Positions 14,417-21,576 of a stretch of 23,393 nt of DNA are shown piece after piece. The first letter of the stretch is position 1, and the number at the start of each line of letters is the position of its first letter. The position numbers were made by a program, and so were the translations under genes. The notes below the pieces were generated by a model. The model ran no database searches. It was not told the origin of the DNA and was given only the letters and a program-made list of their open reading frames with translations. Source of the stretch: Desulfobulbus sp. (GTDB taxonomy: Bacteria; Desulfobacterota; Desulfobulbia; Desulfobulbales; Desulfobulbaceae); the NCBI GenBank assembly GCA_011051825.1, contig DRKH01000117.1, positions 1-23,393 of the forward strand, in the 5' to 3' direction.

Positions 14417-14929
14417 CTACGCGACCATATCTTCAGTCTTGAGACCACGCAGTCCGGCAATCTGCTCTGCCGAACGCAATTTCCTCAGACCGTCAATGGT
14501 TGCCTTAACCAGGTTATGCGGATTATTCGAACCCAGACACTTGGTCAGGATATTCTGGACACCGGCAGCCTCGAGAACTGCACGTACCGCACCACCGGCT
14601 ATAACGCCGGTACCATCGGAGGCCGGTTTCAGCATGACCGAACCCGACTTGAATTTACCGATAATATCATGGGGAATTGAGACATCGGTCAAAGAGACAT
14701 GTTCCATGTCCTTTCTTGCCCGTTCAATCCCCTTTCGAATAGCCTCGGGAACCTGATTGGCCTTACCGAGACCATATCCAACCTTTCCCTTTCCATCACC
14801 AACGACAACAATTGCGCTGAAGCTGAAACGACGGCCGCCTTTTACAACCTTGGCAACCCGGTTGATAAACACTATTTTTTCAATGAGCTCTTCCTGATTT
14901 GCATCTTTAGCTCGTCTAAAATCAGCCAA
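14417..14929 (-). CDS. rpsE: 30S ribosomal protein S5
   Basis: Complete 170-residue S5, involved in decoding accuracy. The double-stranded RNA-binding-like N-terminal domain has FINRVAKVVKGGRRFSFSA and VVVGDGKGKVGYG, followed by the C-terminal domain with GGAVRAVLEAAGV. The start is TTG preceded by GGGGGTG, a G-rich but non-canonical Shine-Dalgarno. No ATG or GTG occurs before the conserved core, so TTG is favoured. A small GCTTT/AAAGC hairpin lies in the 54-bp gap from rplR. Confidence 0.96.
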   Translation of the reverse strand: MADFRRAKDANQEELIEKIVFINRVAKVVKGGRRFSFSAIVVVGDGKGKVGYGLGKANQVPEAIRKGIERARKDMEHVSLTDVSIPHDIIGKFKSGSVMLKPASDGTGVIAGGAVRAVLEAAGVQNILTKCLGSNNPHNLVKATIDGLRKLRSAEQIAGLRGLKTEDMVA

Positions 14930-14956
14930 GAAACACCCCCGTATATTTTCAAGTTC

Positions 14957-14970
14957 GCTTTAGTTAAAGC
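14957..14970 (-). other. Small hairpin upstream of rpsE
   Basis: GCTTT pairs with AAAGC around AACT on the minus strand, 27 nt before the TTG start of rpsE. At five base pairs it could easily arise by chance. Confidence 0.3.
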
Positions 14971-14983
14971 TACTCTGTTTCAA

Positions 14984-15349
14984 TTAGAACTTGAGCCCGC
15001 CTTCACGAGCACCATCCGACAAGGCCTTAACCCGACCATGATACAGATTACCACCGCGGTCGAAAATAACCTCGGTCGTACCTGCGGCAAGGGCTTTTTG
15101 AGCGATTAACTCACCAACCTTTTTCGCCTGTTCACACTTGTTCCCTACTTCCGCACCATCAAAATCCTTACCGCCCGAAGAGGCGGATACCAGTGTCATC
15201 TGCTTTTCATCATCAATGATTTGGACAGATATGTGACGGTTGCTTCGAAATACACGCATTCTCGGTCTGTCAGCCGTGCCGAAAATATGTTTTCGGATAC
15301 GTCTGATCCTTTTTTTGCGGGCAGTACGTTTTGGACTTGTTTTTGCCAT
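14984..15349 (-). CDS. rplR: 50S ribosomal protein L18
   Basis: Complete 121-residue L18, which binds 5S rRNA together with L5. The basic N-terminus (KRTARKKRIRRIRKHIFG) is followed by RPRMRVFRSNRHISVQIID and the C-terminal FDRGGNLYHGRVKALSDGAR. Length is close to the usual 117-122. It starts 26 bp after rplF, with AAGAG as a weak ribosome binding site, in the standard rplF-rplR-rpsE order. Confidence 0.98.
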   Translation of the reverse strand: MAKTSPKRTARKKRIRRIRKHIFGTADRPRMRVFRSNRHISVQIIDDEKQMTLVSASSGGKDFDGAEVGNKCEQAKKVGELIAQKALAAGTTEVIFDRGGNLYHGRVKALSDGAREGGLKF

Positions 15350-15375
15350 GATGCTCTTGTTTAACCTCGCTTCTC

Positions 15376-15918
15376 TTATGCTGCAGCGCCGGCCTTACCA
15401 ACCTTGCGTACAATGTGCTCGTCAATATAACGAATACCTTTGCCTTTATAGGGCTCGGGTTTACGTATCTGCCTGATCCGTGCTGCGGTCATACCGATCA
15501 GTTCTTTATCAATCCCGGTCAACGTAATGGTATTGTCCTTGTCAACCTCAATCCCGATCCCGTCGGGCAGAGGAAAATCAACCGGGTTGGAATACCCGAC
15601 GCTCAGGGTCAGGGTTGAACCGCTGGCCTTGGCCCGATAGCCCACCCCTTCAACCAGGAGTTTTTTTTCAAATCCCTGCTCAACCCCGAGAACCATATTG
15701 TGAATCAGGGAACGGGTCATTCCCCAGAAGGCCATAACCCGTTTTGTCGTTCCCCTGGGGGAACAAACAAGGGTGTCTCCTTCCTGCTTTATCTCAATCT
15801 CCGGTCGGATATCACGTTCAAGGGATCCCTTACCGCCTGTAACCTTGATGTGGGTACCCTGAATGTCAACCTTGACACCTGCCGGTACCGGAATAGGTTG
15901 CTTACCAATTCTGGACAT
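15376..15918 (-). CDS. rplF: 50S ribosomal protein L6
   Basis: Complete 180-residue L6 with two tandem RNA-binding domains near the sarcin-ricin loop. It begins MSRIGKQPIPVPAGVKV and carries the C-terminal signature PEPYKGKGIRYIDEHIVRKVGKAG. The frame extends seven codons upstream. The second of two adjacent ATGs (15918) is chosen because AGGAGG is six bases before it and MSRIGK is the family N-terminus. It lies 30 bp after rpsH. Confidence 0.98.
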   Translation of the reverse strand: MSRIGKQPIPVPAGVKVDIQGTHIKVTGGKGSLERDIRPEIEIKQEGDTLVCSPRGTTKRVMAFWGMTRSLIHNMVLGVEQGFEKKLLVEGVGYRAKASGSTLTLSVGYSNPVDFPLPDGIGIEVDKDNTITLTGIDKELIGMTAARIRQIRKPEPYKGKGIRYIDEHIVRKVGKAGAAA

Positions 15919-15948
15919 CATCTGCCTCCTGTTTTCCAAATAGAGCGA

Positions 15949-16347
15949 TTACCAAACCTCGCAGAGCAGCTCACCGCCTATGTTAAGCTCGCGAGCTTTG
16001 CGGTCGGTAACCACTCCTTGAGAGGTTGAAAGAATACCAACACCAAGACCACTCATTACCTTTGGAATATTGGAACTTTTCTTATACTGTCGAAGGCCGG
16101 GTTTACTTACTCTGCGTATACCGGTGATGACCTGTTCGCTGTTTGGTCCGTATTTCAGATCAACACGCAGTGTTCCCTGAACACCCTGGTCAATGATATG
16201 ATAATCATTGACATAGCCCTCTTCCTTTAGCACTTTGGCGACCCCGACTTTCAACTTGGAAAGCGGCATGTCGACGGACTCAAATCGAGCCTTTACACCG
16301 TTTCTTATTCGGGTGAGCATATCAGCCAGCGGATCACTCATTGACAT
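15949..16347 (-). CDS. rpsH: 30S ribosomal protein S8
   Basis: Complete 132-residue S8, a primary 16S rRNA binder and the spc-operon repressor in E. coli. MSMSDPLADMLTRIRNG is the N-terminal block and STSQGVVTDRKARELNIGGELLCEVW the C-terminal signature. The ATG is preceded by AGAGGT. The 76-bp gap from rpsN holds an 8-bp A/T-rich hairpin. No E. coli-like S8 mRNA target was recognised at the rplX-rplE junction. Confidence 0.98.
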   Translation of the reverse strand: MSMSDPLADMLTRIRNGVKARFESVDMPLSKLKVGVAKVLKEEGYVNDYHIIDQGVQGTLRVDLKYGPNSEQVITGIRRVSKPGLRQYKKSSNIPKVMSGLGVGILSTSQGVVTDRKARELNIGGELLCEVW

Positions 16348-16379
16348 GAGACTTTACCTCTTTTCAATATTGCGTCAAC

Positions 16380-16398
16380 TACACAAAAAATTTGTGTA
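16380..16398 (-). other. Hairpin in the rpsN-rpsH gap
   Basis: TACACAAA pairs perfectly with TTTGTGTA around a TTT loop on the minus strand (8 bp), 25 nt after the rpsN stop and 32 nt before the rpsH ATG. The bases after it (GTTGACG) are not a U-tract. Confidence 0.6.
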
Positions 16399-16423
16399 AA
16401 TATGGTACAATTCTTCTTGATTA

Positions 16424-16609
16424 TTACCAACTGGACTTGGTTACCCCGGTGATTTCTCCCTGGGATGCAAGTTTACGAAAACAGAGCCTGCACATACCAA
16501 ACTTACGTAAATAGGCTCTTGAGCGTCCACAAAGTGGACATCTGTTATACGAACGAACCTTAAATTTCGGGGTGCGTCCTGCCTTGGCAATGAGTGATTT
16601 TTTTGCCAC
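16424..16609 (-). CDS. rpsN: 30S ribosomal protein S14, type Z
   Basis: Complete 61-residue zinc-type S14 with C24xxC27 and C40xxC43 intact. AKKSLIAKAGRTPKFKVRSY and ITGVTKSSW are typical of the short form, not the ~100-residue zinc-free form of E. coli. The start is GTG, five bases after AGGAGG. It lies between rplE and rpsH as expected. Confidence 0.98.
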   Translation of the reverse strand: MAKKSLIAKAGRTPKFKVRSYNRCPLCGRSRAYLRKFGMCRLCFRKLASQGEITGVTKSSW

Positions 16610-16657
16610 AGCTTCCTCCTGTGCAATGCAGTAATGCAGTTGTCTTATCTATAGGGA

Positions 16658-17200
16658 TTAATTCTTTTTAAACGGCATACCGATCAGGGAAAGCAGTTCT
16701 TTACCCTGTTCATCCGTTTTAGCCGATGTAACTATCGTAATATTCAGTCCCCTGATCTTATCAATTTTATCATAGTCGATCTCGGGGAAGATAAGATGTT
16801 CATTTATGCCCATGGAAAAGTTGCCGTTGCCGTCAAATCCCTTCGGGGAAATTCCACGGAAGTCACGTACCCGCGGCAGGGCAATATTAACCAGTTTTGA
16901 AAGAAAATCATACATCCTGTCCTGACGCAGGGTCACCCGCGCGCCAATGGGCATTCCTTCACGTAATTTGAAGGTTGCGATGGATTTTTTCGCCCTGGTA
17001 ACAACGGCCTTCTGACCAGCGATCAGGGTGAGTTCCTGCGCAGCCTTTTCGACTATCTTCGGGTTCTGTACGGCCTCGCCAAGCCCCATGTTGAGAACGA
17101 CTTTCTCAACCTTGGGAATGTCCATGACATTTGTGAGACCAAATTTTTTCTGCAGCTGCGGTTGCAGCTCCTGTTCGTACTGTTCTTTGAGTGATGCCAT
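16658..17200 (-). CDS. rplE: 50S ribosomal protein L5
   Basis: Complete 180-residue L5, a 5S rRNA-binding protein of the central protuberance that contacts S13 and the P-site tRNA. NVMDIPKVEKVVLNMGLGEA, TRAKKSIATFKLREGMPIG and FPEIDYDKIDKIRGLNITIV are family blocks. Length equals the bacterial norm of 179-180. CGGAGT lies about seven bases before the ATG. It follows rplX after 28 bp. Confidence 0.98.
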   Translation of the reverse strand: MASLKEQYEQELQPQLQKKFGLTNVMDIPKVEKVVLNMGLGEAVQNPKIVEKAAQELTLIAGQKAVVTRAKKSIATFKLREGMPIGARVTLRQDRMYDFLSKLVNIALPRVRDFRGISPKGFDGNGNFSMGINEHLIFPEIDYDKIDKIRGLNITIVTSAKTDEQGKELLSLIGMPFKKN

Positions 17201-17228
17201 GCTGTACTCCGTAAACCAAACGATTTAG

Positions 17229-17567
17229 CTATTTCTTTGAGGTTTCGATGGTTGCACCGCAACTCTTACAAACCCGTACCTTGGTTCCATCTTCAAGAAA
17301 CTTTTTGCCGGTCCGTACGGTTTCGGTACATTCCGGGCAAACCAGCATCAGATTGGATATATGTATGTATGCCTCACGGTCTATAATCTGCCCCGGCTGG
17401 GTGGCATCAACTGGTTTTTGATGCTTTTTGATCATATTGATCCGTTCAACAGTCGCGCGATTTTTTTCTTTATCGATCTTCAGGATTTTGCCGACTCGGC
17501 CTTTATCCTTTCCGGCTATTACCTCAACCTGATCGTTGGTCCTCAGACTCGTCTGTCCCTGCCGCAT
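17229..17567 (-). CDS. rplX: 50S ribosomal protein L24
   Basis: Complete 112-residue L24, an early 50S assembly initiator. The KOW motif is near 10-40 (NDQVEVIAGKDKGRVGKILK). The C-terminal part has C77xxC80 and C100xxC103, a pattern that could bind zinc as in many bacterial L24 proteins. AGAGG precedes the ATG. A hairpin that overlaps the rplN stop lies in the 59-bp gap upstream. Confidence 0.98.
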   Translation of the reverse strand: MRQGQTSLRTNDQVEVIAGKDKGRVGKILKIDKEKNRATVERINMIKKHQKPVDATQPGQIIDREAYIHISNLMLVCPECTETVRTGKKFLEDGTKVRVCKSCGATIETSKK

Positions 17568-17607
17568 TATAATGCCTCTTTATTCCCTCGTGTCTCTCTA
17601 CAACGTA

Positions 17608-17628
17608 AGTACATCTGCCGCATGTACT
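17608..17628 (-). other. Hairpin overlapping the rplN stop codon
   Basis: AGTACAT pairs perfectly with ATGTACT (7 bp, loop GCGGCAG) on the minus strand. Its first two bases are the last two of the rplN TAG. No U-tract follows. Confidence 0.6.
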
Positions 17629-17995
17629 ACAGTACTTCCGGAGCAAGAGATATAATCTTCATAAAGCCAAGTGAACGCAACTCACGGGCCACCGGACCAA
17701 AAATACGTGTTCCAACCGGCTCACCGGACCCGGAAAGCAGAACTGCAGCATTTTCGTCAAAACGAACCGTAGTATCCTCGGGCCGCCTGATCTCTTTTTT
17801 GGTTCGGACAACAACAGCGTCGAGCACGTCACCCTTTTTCACTTTTGCGTGCGGAATTGCTTCTTTCACAGTCACAACAATAACATCTCCGATACTTGCG
17901 TATCGTCTCCTGGTTCCGCCAAGGACCCTGATACAGAGAACCTTTTTCGCCCCGGAGTTATCGGCGACGTTGAGTATGGTTTCGGTTTGAATCAT
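17627..17995 (-). CDS. rplN: 50S ribosomal protein L14
   Basis: Complete 122-residue L14, which lies at the subunit interface and forms bridges to the 30S. MIQTETILNVADNSGAKKVL is the family N-terminus, and GSGEPVGTRIFGPVARELR lies near the C-terminus. Length matches the norm of 122-123. It starts 57 bp after rpsQ; CAGGTGAAAGC provides a modest ribosome binding site. It opens the spc gene order, but no promoter separates it from rpsQ, so S10 and spc appear joined. Confidence 0.98.
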   Translation of the reverse strand: MIQTETILNVADNSGAKKVLCIRVLGGTRRRYASIGDVIVVTVKEAIPHAKVKKGDVLDAVVVRTKKEIRRPEDTTVRFDENAAVLLSGSGEPVGTRIFGPVARELRSLGFMKIISLAPEVL

Positions 17996-18030
17996 GCTTT
18001 CACCTGAAAAACGTTCAATTTACTGCCGGT

Positions 18031-18057
18031 TATAAGCCAACTGATTTTAGTCTTATA
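18031..18057 (-). other. Hairpin overlapping the rpsQ stop codon
   Basis: TATAAG pairs with CTTATA, and inside it ACT with AGT across a three-base bulge, on the minus strand. The rpsQ TAA lies in the 5' arm. Confidence 0.5.
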
Positions 18058-18307
18058 CTGCACGCTCAAGGATGCTTAACACTCTCCATCGTTTGTTCTT
18101 GGAAAGTGGCCGACATTCTTCAATCAAAACGGTATCACCGATATTGCAAGAATTAGCATCGTCGTGAGCCATATATTTCACGCGTTTACGGATATACTTT
18201 CCGTACAGCTTATGTTTCACCTTACGTTCAACCTGGACAACAACACTCTTGTCCATATTGTTACTCACTACAGAACCCTGTTGGGTTTTTCTGGTCTTAT
18301 CACTCAT
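18053..18307 (-). CDS. rpsQ: 30S ribosomal protein S17
   Basis: Complete 84-residue S17, a primary 16S rRNA-binding OB-fold protein. TQQGSVVSNNMDKSVVVQVE, HKLYGKYIRKRVKYMAHDD and IGDTVLIEECRPLSKNKRW are family blocks. It starts 44 bp after rpmC with only a weak ribosome binding site. Hairpins overlap both the preceding rpmC stop and its own stop. Confidence 0.98.
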   Translation of the reverse strand: MSDKTRKTQQGSVVSNNMDKSVVVQVERKVKHKLYGKYIRKRVKYMAHDDANSCNIGDTVLIEECRPLSKNKRWRVLSILERAV

Positions 18308-18337
18308 TCTTCAGTTCCAGTGAAGTGTTTCATTGAT

Positions 18338-18357
18338 CAACAGCATATATGCTATTG
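18338..18357 (-). other. Hairpin overlapping the rpmC stop codon
   Basis: CAATAGCA pairs with TGCTGTTG (8 bp including one T-G pair, loop TATA) on the minus strand. The TAG stop of rpmC is inside the 5' arm. Confidence 0.6.
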
Positions 18358-18543
18358 ATTAGCCTGTTCAGCTCTGACAGTTTGTATTCGAGCTATATTC
18401 CGGCGCAATAGAGACAACCGGGCTGGATTTTCAAGCTTGCGGATTCCATGCTGGAACCGCAACTTGAAAAGATCCTCACGGATATCCTGTTCTTTTTTCC
18501 GTAAGTCCTCAGGACTCAGTTCACGAAGTTCCTTGGCCTTCAT
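18352..18543 (-). CDS. rpmC: 50S ribosomal protein L29
   Basis: Complete 63-residue L29, a two-helix protein at the tunnel exit near the trigger factor and SRP docking site. MKAKELRELSPEDLRKK, LFKLRFQHGIRKLENPARL and RRNIARIQTV are family blocks. Its ATG overlaps the rplP stop by four bases (ATGA), with AAGGAG nine bases upstream, so translation is coupled to rplP. Confidence 0.98.
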   Translation of the reverse strand: MKAKELRELSPEDLRKKEQDIREDLFKLRFQHGIRKLENPARLSLLRRNIARIQTVRAEQANQ

Positions 18544-18956
18544 ATCGTCGTGCTCCTTGTGATGACCTTTGTCGCAAAGGGAAATTTAAAACTGGCCAGT
18601 CGCAGCGCCTCTATGGCAAGTTCTTCAGGTACACCCTTCAGCTCATAGATAACCTTTCCCGGGCGAATAGTCGCTACCCAGTACTCCGGCGAACCTTTAC
18701 CTTTACCCATTCTGGTTTCAGCAGGTTTTTTGGTAATCGGTTTATCCGGGAAAACCCGTATCCACATTTGACCGCCACGTTTGACATGCCTGTTGATTGC
18801 TACACGGCCTGCCTCAATTTGCTGAGCTGTAAGCCGTCCGCAGCTCATTGCCTTCAGGGCATAATCGCCAAAGGAAAGATCAGAACCGCGTTGAGCAGTG
18901 CCACGCATACGGCCTTTATGCTGTTTTCTGTGTTTTACCTTTCGTGGACTTAACAT
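18540..18956 (-). CDS. rplP: 50S ribosomal protein L16
   Basis: Complete 138-residue L16, needed for A-site tRNA accommodation. MLSPRKVKHRKQHKGRMRG is the family N-terminus, and ITKKPAETRMGKGKGSPEYW is the central signature. Length is typical (136 in E. coli). AGGAG lies nine bases before the ATG. The 71-bp gap from rpsC holds an A/T-rich hairpin followed by a T-run that could weakly attenuate transcription. Confidence 0.98.
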   Translation of the reverse strand: MLSPRKVKHRKQHKGRMRGTAQRGSDLSFGDYALKAMSCGRLTAQQIEAGRVAINRHVKRGGQMWIRVFPDKPITKKPAETRMGKGKGSPEYWVATIRPGKVIYELKGVPEELAIEALRLASFKFPFATKVITRSTTI

Positions 18957-18985
18957 TATTTATAACTCCTGTTGGAGCCCTTCAC

Positions 18986-19011
18986 AAAAAAATTCAATAG
19001 TAGGTTGAATT
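18986..19011 (-). terminator. Weak terminator-like structure between rpsC and rplP
   Basis: AATTCAA pairs with TTGAATT (7 bp, loop CCTACTA) and runs into seven T residues on the minus strand. The stem has only one G-C pair and should be unstable. It may act as a pause or partial attenuator rather than a terminator. Confidence 0.4.
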
Positions 19012-19027
19012 CAGGGGCAGATAGTAA

Positions 19028-19678
19028 TTACTGGTTTATAGCCATCTCTGCATCAGAGAGAACTTCACCTTTAAAAATCCATACTTTAACACCGATGATT
19101 CCATAGGTGGTTTTAGCCTCGGCAGTGCCGTAATCAATATCTGCACGAAGTGTATGAAGAGGTACTCTTCCCTCTTTAAACCACTCTGTCCTCGACATTT
19201 CCGCCCCGCCAAGCCGACCGGCGCAGGAAATCTTGATTCCCTTGACACCAAAGCGGAGCGCGGAGTTGATTGATTTTTTCATGGCCCTTCGAAAGGCAAT
19301 GCGGCGTTCGAGCTGCATGGCAATGTTTTCAGCCACCAGTTGCGCATCGGCTTCCGGTCGACGGATCTCCTGGATATCGATAAGGCACTCGCGGTCGAAC
19401 TTGCGTTCAAGATCCTTTTTGAGCAGTTCGATCTCAGAGCCTTTCTTGCCGATAACTATACCAGGACGGGCAGTGAACAATTTAACCCGAACTTTATCTC
19501 CGGTTCGCTCAATAACGATCCTTGCAATTCCGGCATGGTAAAGACGTTTTTTAAGATATTTCCTGATCTGTTGATCTTGAAACAGATTAACAGCATAGTC
19601 CTTATTCGCATACCAGATTGATTCCCAAGAGCGGGTTATGCCCAACCGCAATCCAATGGGATTAACTTTTTGTCCCAA
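19028..19678 (-). CDS. rpsC: 30S ribosomal protein S3
   Basis: Complete 216-residue S3, which with S4 and S5 lines the mRNA entry channel. GQKVNPIGLRLGITRSWESI is the family N-terminus. The KH domain carries the GKKG loop at 77-80, and the C-terminal domain has SGRLGGAE-like SCAGRLGGAEMSRTEW. The start is TTG, six bases after GGAGG; no ATG or GTG can give the conserved N-terminus. It follows rplV after 67 bp. Confidence 0.98.
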   Translation of the reverse strand: MGQKVNPIGLRLGITRSWESIWYANKDYAVNLFQDQQIRKYLKKRLYHAGIARIVIERTGDKVRVKLFTARPGIVIGKKGSEIELLKKDLERKFDRECLIDIQEIRRPEADAQLVAENIAMQLERRIAFRRAMKKSINSALRFGVKGIKISCAGRLGGAEMSRTEWFKEGRVPLHTLRADIDYGTAEAKTTYGIIGVKVWIFKGEVLSDAEMAINQ

Positions 19679-19707
19679 GGTTTTCCTCCGTTCCCTCTAA
19701 CAGTTGA

Positions 19708-19723
19708 TTTCTACAATTAGAAA
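19708..19723 (-). other. Hairpin upstream of rpsC
   Basis: TTTCTA pairs with TAGAAA around ATTG on the minus strand (6 bp), about 30 nt before the TTG start of rpsC and 22 nt after the rplV stop. Confidence 0.4.
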
Positions 19724-19735
19724 AGTGTACCAGGA

Positions 19736-19756
19736 ATGAGCCCGATCAGGCCTCAT
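19736..19756 (-). other. Hairpin around the rplV stop codon
   Basis: ATGAG pairs with CTCAT, followed inward by a G-G mismatch and CC with GG. The TGA stop lies in the loop (TGATC). The mismatch makes it weaker than the others. Confidence 0.4.
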
Positions 19757-20078
19757 CCACAACCACGGTAATATGGCTGGTTCTCTTTATGATTCGCGTT
19801 GCCCGCCCCATTGCCCGAGGACGAAACCTCTTCAGGCTCGGGCCGCCGTCAATAAGGATGGTCTTGACATAGAGACTGTCTACGTCAATGGTTTCCATCT
19901 GATCAGCATTGGCGACTGCGGATTCAATGACCTTACGTAAGATCCGTGCGGCCTTTTTCGGCATGAAACGCAGTGTGGTAATAGCAGTTTCAACATCCAT
20001 CCCCCGCACAACATCGGCAACCAGCCGTGTTTTTTGCGGAGAGATACGAATATATTTTGCGACGGCTTTTGTTTCCAT
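19746..20078 (-). CDS. rplV: 50S ribosomal protein L22
   Basis: Complete 110-residue L22, whose long beta hairpin lines the exit tunnel. AKYIRISPQKTRLVADVVRG is the N-terminal block, and GPSLKRFRPRAMGRATRI is the hairpin and C-terminal signature. AAGGAG precedes the ATG. It lies 37 bp after rpsS. Confidence 0.98.
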   Translation of the reverse strand: METKAVAKYIRISPQKTRLVADVVRGMDVETAITTLRFMPKKAARILRKVIESAVANADQMETIDVDSLYVKTILIDGGPSLKRFRPRAMGRATRIIKRTSHITVVVDEA

Positions 20079-20115
20079 CGTGGAGCTCCTTGTCTTAACC
20101 TTCAGCGATCAGTTT

Positions 20116-20388
20116 TTACCGACCCTTTCTATCCGAGGCGTGTCCATAATATGTACGGGTCGGAGAAAATTCTCCGAGCTTATGGCCAACCATATTTTCA
20201 GTCACATACACCGGAATGAATTTCTTACCGTTATGGACAGCAAAGGTCAGCCCGACCATATCCGGGATAATGTCTGATCGTCTGGACCAGGTTTTTATGA
20301 CCTTGCGAGATCCTGACTCCTGGGCCTGTTCAACCTTTTTTAAAAGGTGTTCATCGATAAAAGGACCCTTTTTTACGGAACGAGCCAT
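20116..20388 (-). CDS. rpsS: 30S ribosomal protein S19
   Basis: Complete 90-residue S19 of the 30S head, partner of S13. MARSVKKGPFIDEHLLKKV, KTWSRRSDIIPDMVGLTFAV and NMVGHKLGEFSPTRTYYGH are family blocks. AGGAG lies nine bases before the ATG. It follows rplB after 21 bp. Confidence 0.98.
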   Translation of the reverse strand: MARSVKKGPFIDEHLLKKVEQAQESGSRKVIKTWSRRSDIIPDMVGLTFAVHNGKKFIPVYVTENMVGHKLGEFSPTRTYYGHASDRKGR

Positions 20389-20409
20389 TGTTTTATTCTC
20401 CTGATAGTA

Positions 20410-21228
20410 CTAGCGCTTGGTGATGATATCGCGATCGGAACCTTTCCGCTTTCTTGTCTTGAAGCCCTTGGTCGGAACACCCCATGGAGTACATGGATGA
20501 CGCCCGCCGGAACTCTTCCCTTCACCACCGCCCATTGGATGATCGATGGGATTCATTGCAACACCTCGAACAGATGGACGACGCCCTTTCCAGCGAGACC
20601 GTCCGGCCTTACCTAATTTCTCACTGCCATGCTCCGAGTTGCCGACCGCACCTATACAGGCTCTGCATTCCTTGCGAAATCTGCGAACCTCACCGGAGGG
20701 GAGCTTGACCAGGACAAAATCATCATCTTTGGCCATTAACTGGGCTGCAGCCCCGGCGGAGCGTACCAGCTGTGCGCCCTTACCGATTTTCATTTCCACA
20801 TTGTGGATAATGGTACCGAGCGGAATGTTGACCATGGGCAGACAGTTGCCGGGCTTGATATCAACATCGTCCCCGGCCATGATGGTGTCACCGACCGAGA
20901 CGTTACTTGGAGCAAGAATATATCGTTTTTCACCGTCACTGTAGGTCAACAGTGCAATGTGTGCTGAACGGTTCGGATCGTATTCGATGGCCGTAACAGT
21001 CGCGGCAATACCGGTCTTGTTTCGTTTCCAGTCGATAATACGATATTTTCGTTTATGTCCGCCGCCACGATGTCTGACCGTGATTCGGCCATAGCTGTTT
21101 CGACCACCGCTGCTCTTTAAAGGCGTTACGAGTGATTTTTCAGGTCTCTTTGCAGATATATCCGGGTTGTGTATCGATACCTGATGCCTTTTCCCGGGCG
21201 ATGTCGGTTTATGCGTCTTGATTGCCAT
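20410..21228 (-). CDS. rplB: 50S ribosomal protein L2
   Basis: Complete 272-residue L2, one of the most conserved 50S proteins, required for subunit joining and peptidyl transferase activity. SGGRNSYGRITVRHRGGGHK (40-59) and MNPIDHPMGGGEG (225-237) are signatures; H230 aligns with the functionally important E. coli histidine 229. The second histidine of the usual DHPH is Met here (DHPM). GGRHPCTPWGVPTKG follows. It starts 57 bp after rplW. Confidence 0.99.
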   Translation of the reverse strand: MAIKTHKPTSPGKRHQVSIHNPDISAKRPEKSLVTPLKSSGGRNSYGRITVRHRGGGHKRKYRIIDWKRNKTGIAATVTAIEYDPNRSAHIALLTYSDGEKRYILAPSNVSVGDTIMAGDDVDIKPGNCLPMVNIPLGTIIHNVEMKIGKGAQLVRSAGAAAQLMAKDDDFVLVKLPSGEVRRFRKECRACIGAVGNSEHGSEKLGKAGRSRWKGRRPSVRGVAMNPIDHPMGGGEGKSSGGRHPCTPWGVPTKGFKTRKRKGSDRDIITKR

Positions 21229-21285
21229 TGTTTTTCCCGTTAACTTATCTCAATACGAGCTTTCCAACCTACCAGATAAAGCGGC

Positions 21286-21576
21286 CTACAACTCATCAAG
21301 AAAGTTGATTTCACCCTCTGACAGTGTAATATAGGCTTTCTTCCAATCGCTGGTACGGCCCATGGATTTTACACCTACTCTTTTTTGCTTGCCCCGCATA
21401 TTCGCAGTCTTTACACTGGAGACCTTGACATCAAAGAGGCGCTCAATCGCCTGTTTGATCTCGATCTTGTTTGCTCGCGGATCAACCTTAAAGACTATTG
21501 TTCCCTGCAGCTCCTGAAGAGTGTTACTTTTTTCAGTCAGGCAGGGGCTCTTTACGACTTCATACAGAACCTTCAT
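21286..21576 (-). CDS. rplW: 50S ribosomal protein L23
   Basis: Complete 96-residue L23, the tunnel-exit protein that docks trigger factor and SRP. VVKSPCLTEKSN near the N-terminus, VDPRANKIEIKQAIERLFDV and the loop MRGKQKRVGVKSMGRTSDWKKAYI are typical. Its ATG overlaps the rplD stop by four bases (ATGA), with GAGAGG upstream inside rplD. Confidence 0.98.
   Translation of the reverse strand: MKVLYEVVKSPCLTEKSNTLQELQGTIVFKVDPRANKIEIKQAIERLFDVKVSSVKTANMRGKQKRVGVKSMGRTSDWKKAYITLSEGEINFLDEL

Noticed and set aside
17201..17228. E. coli-like S8 repressor site at the rplX-rplE junction
   Set aside because: The gap is only 28 bp and no suitable helix was found there.
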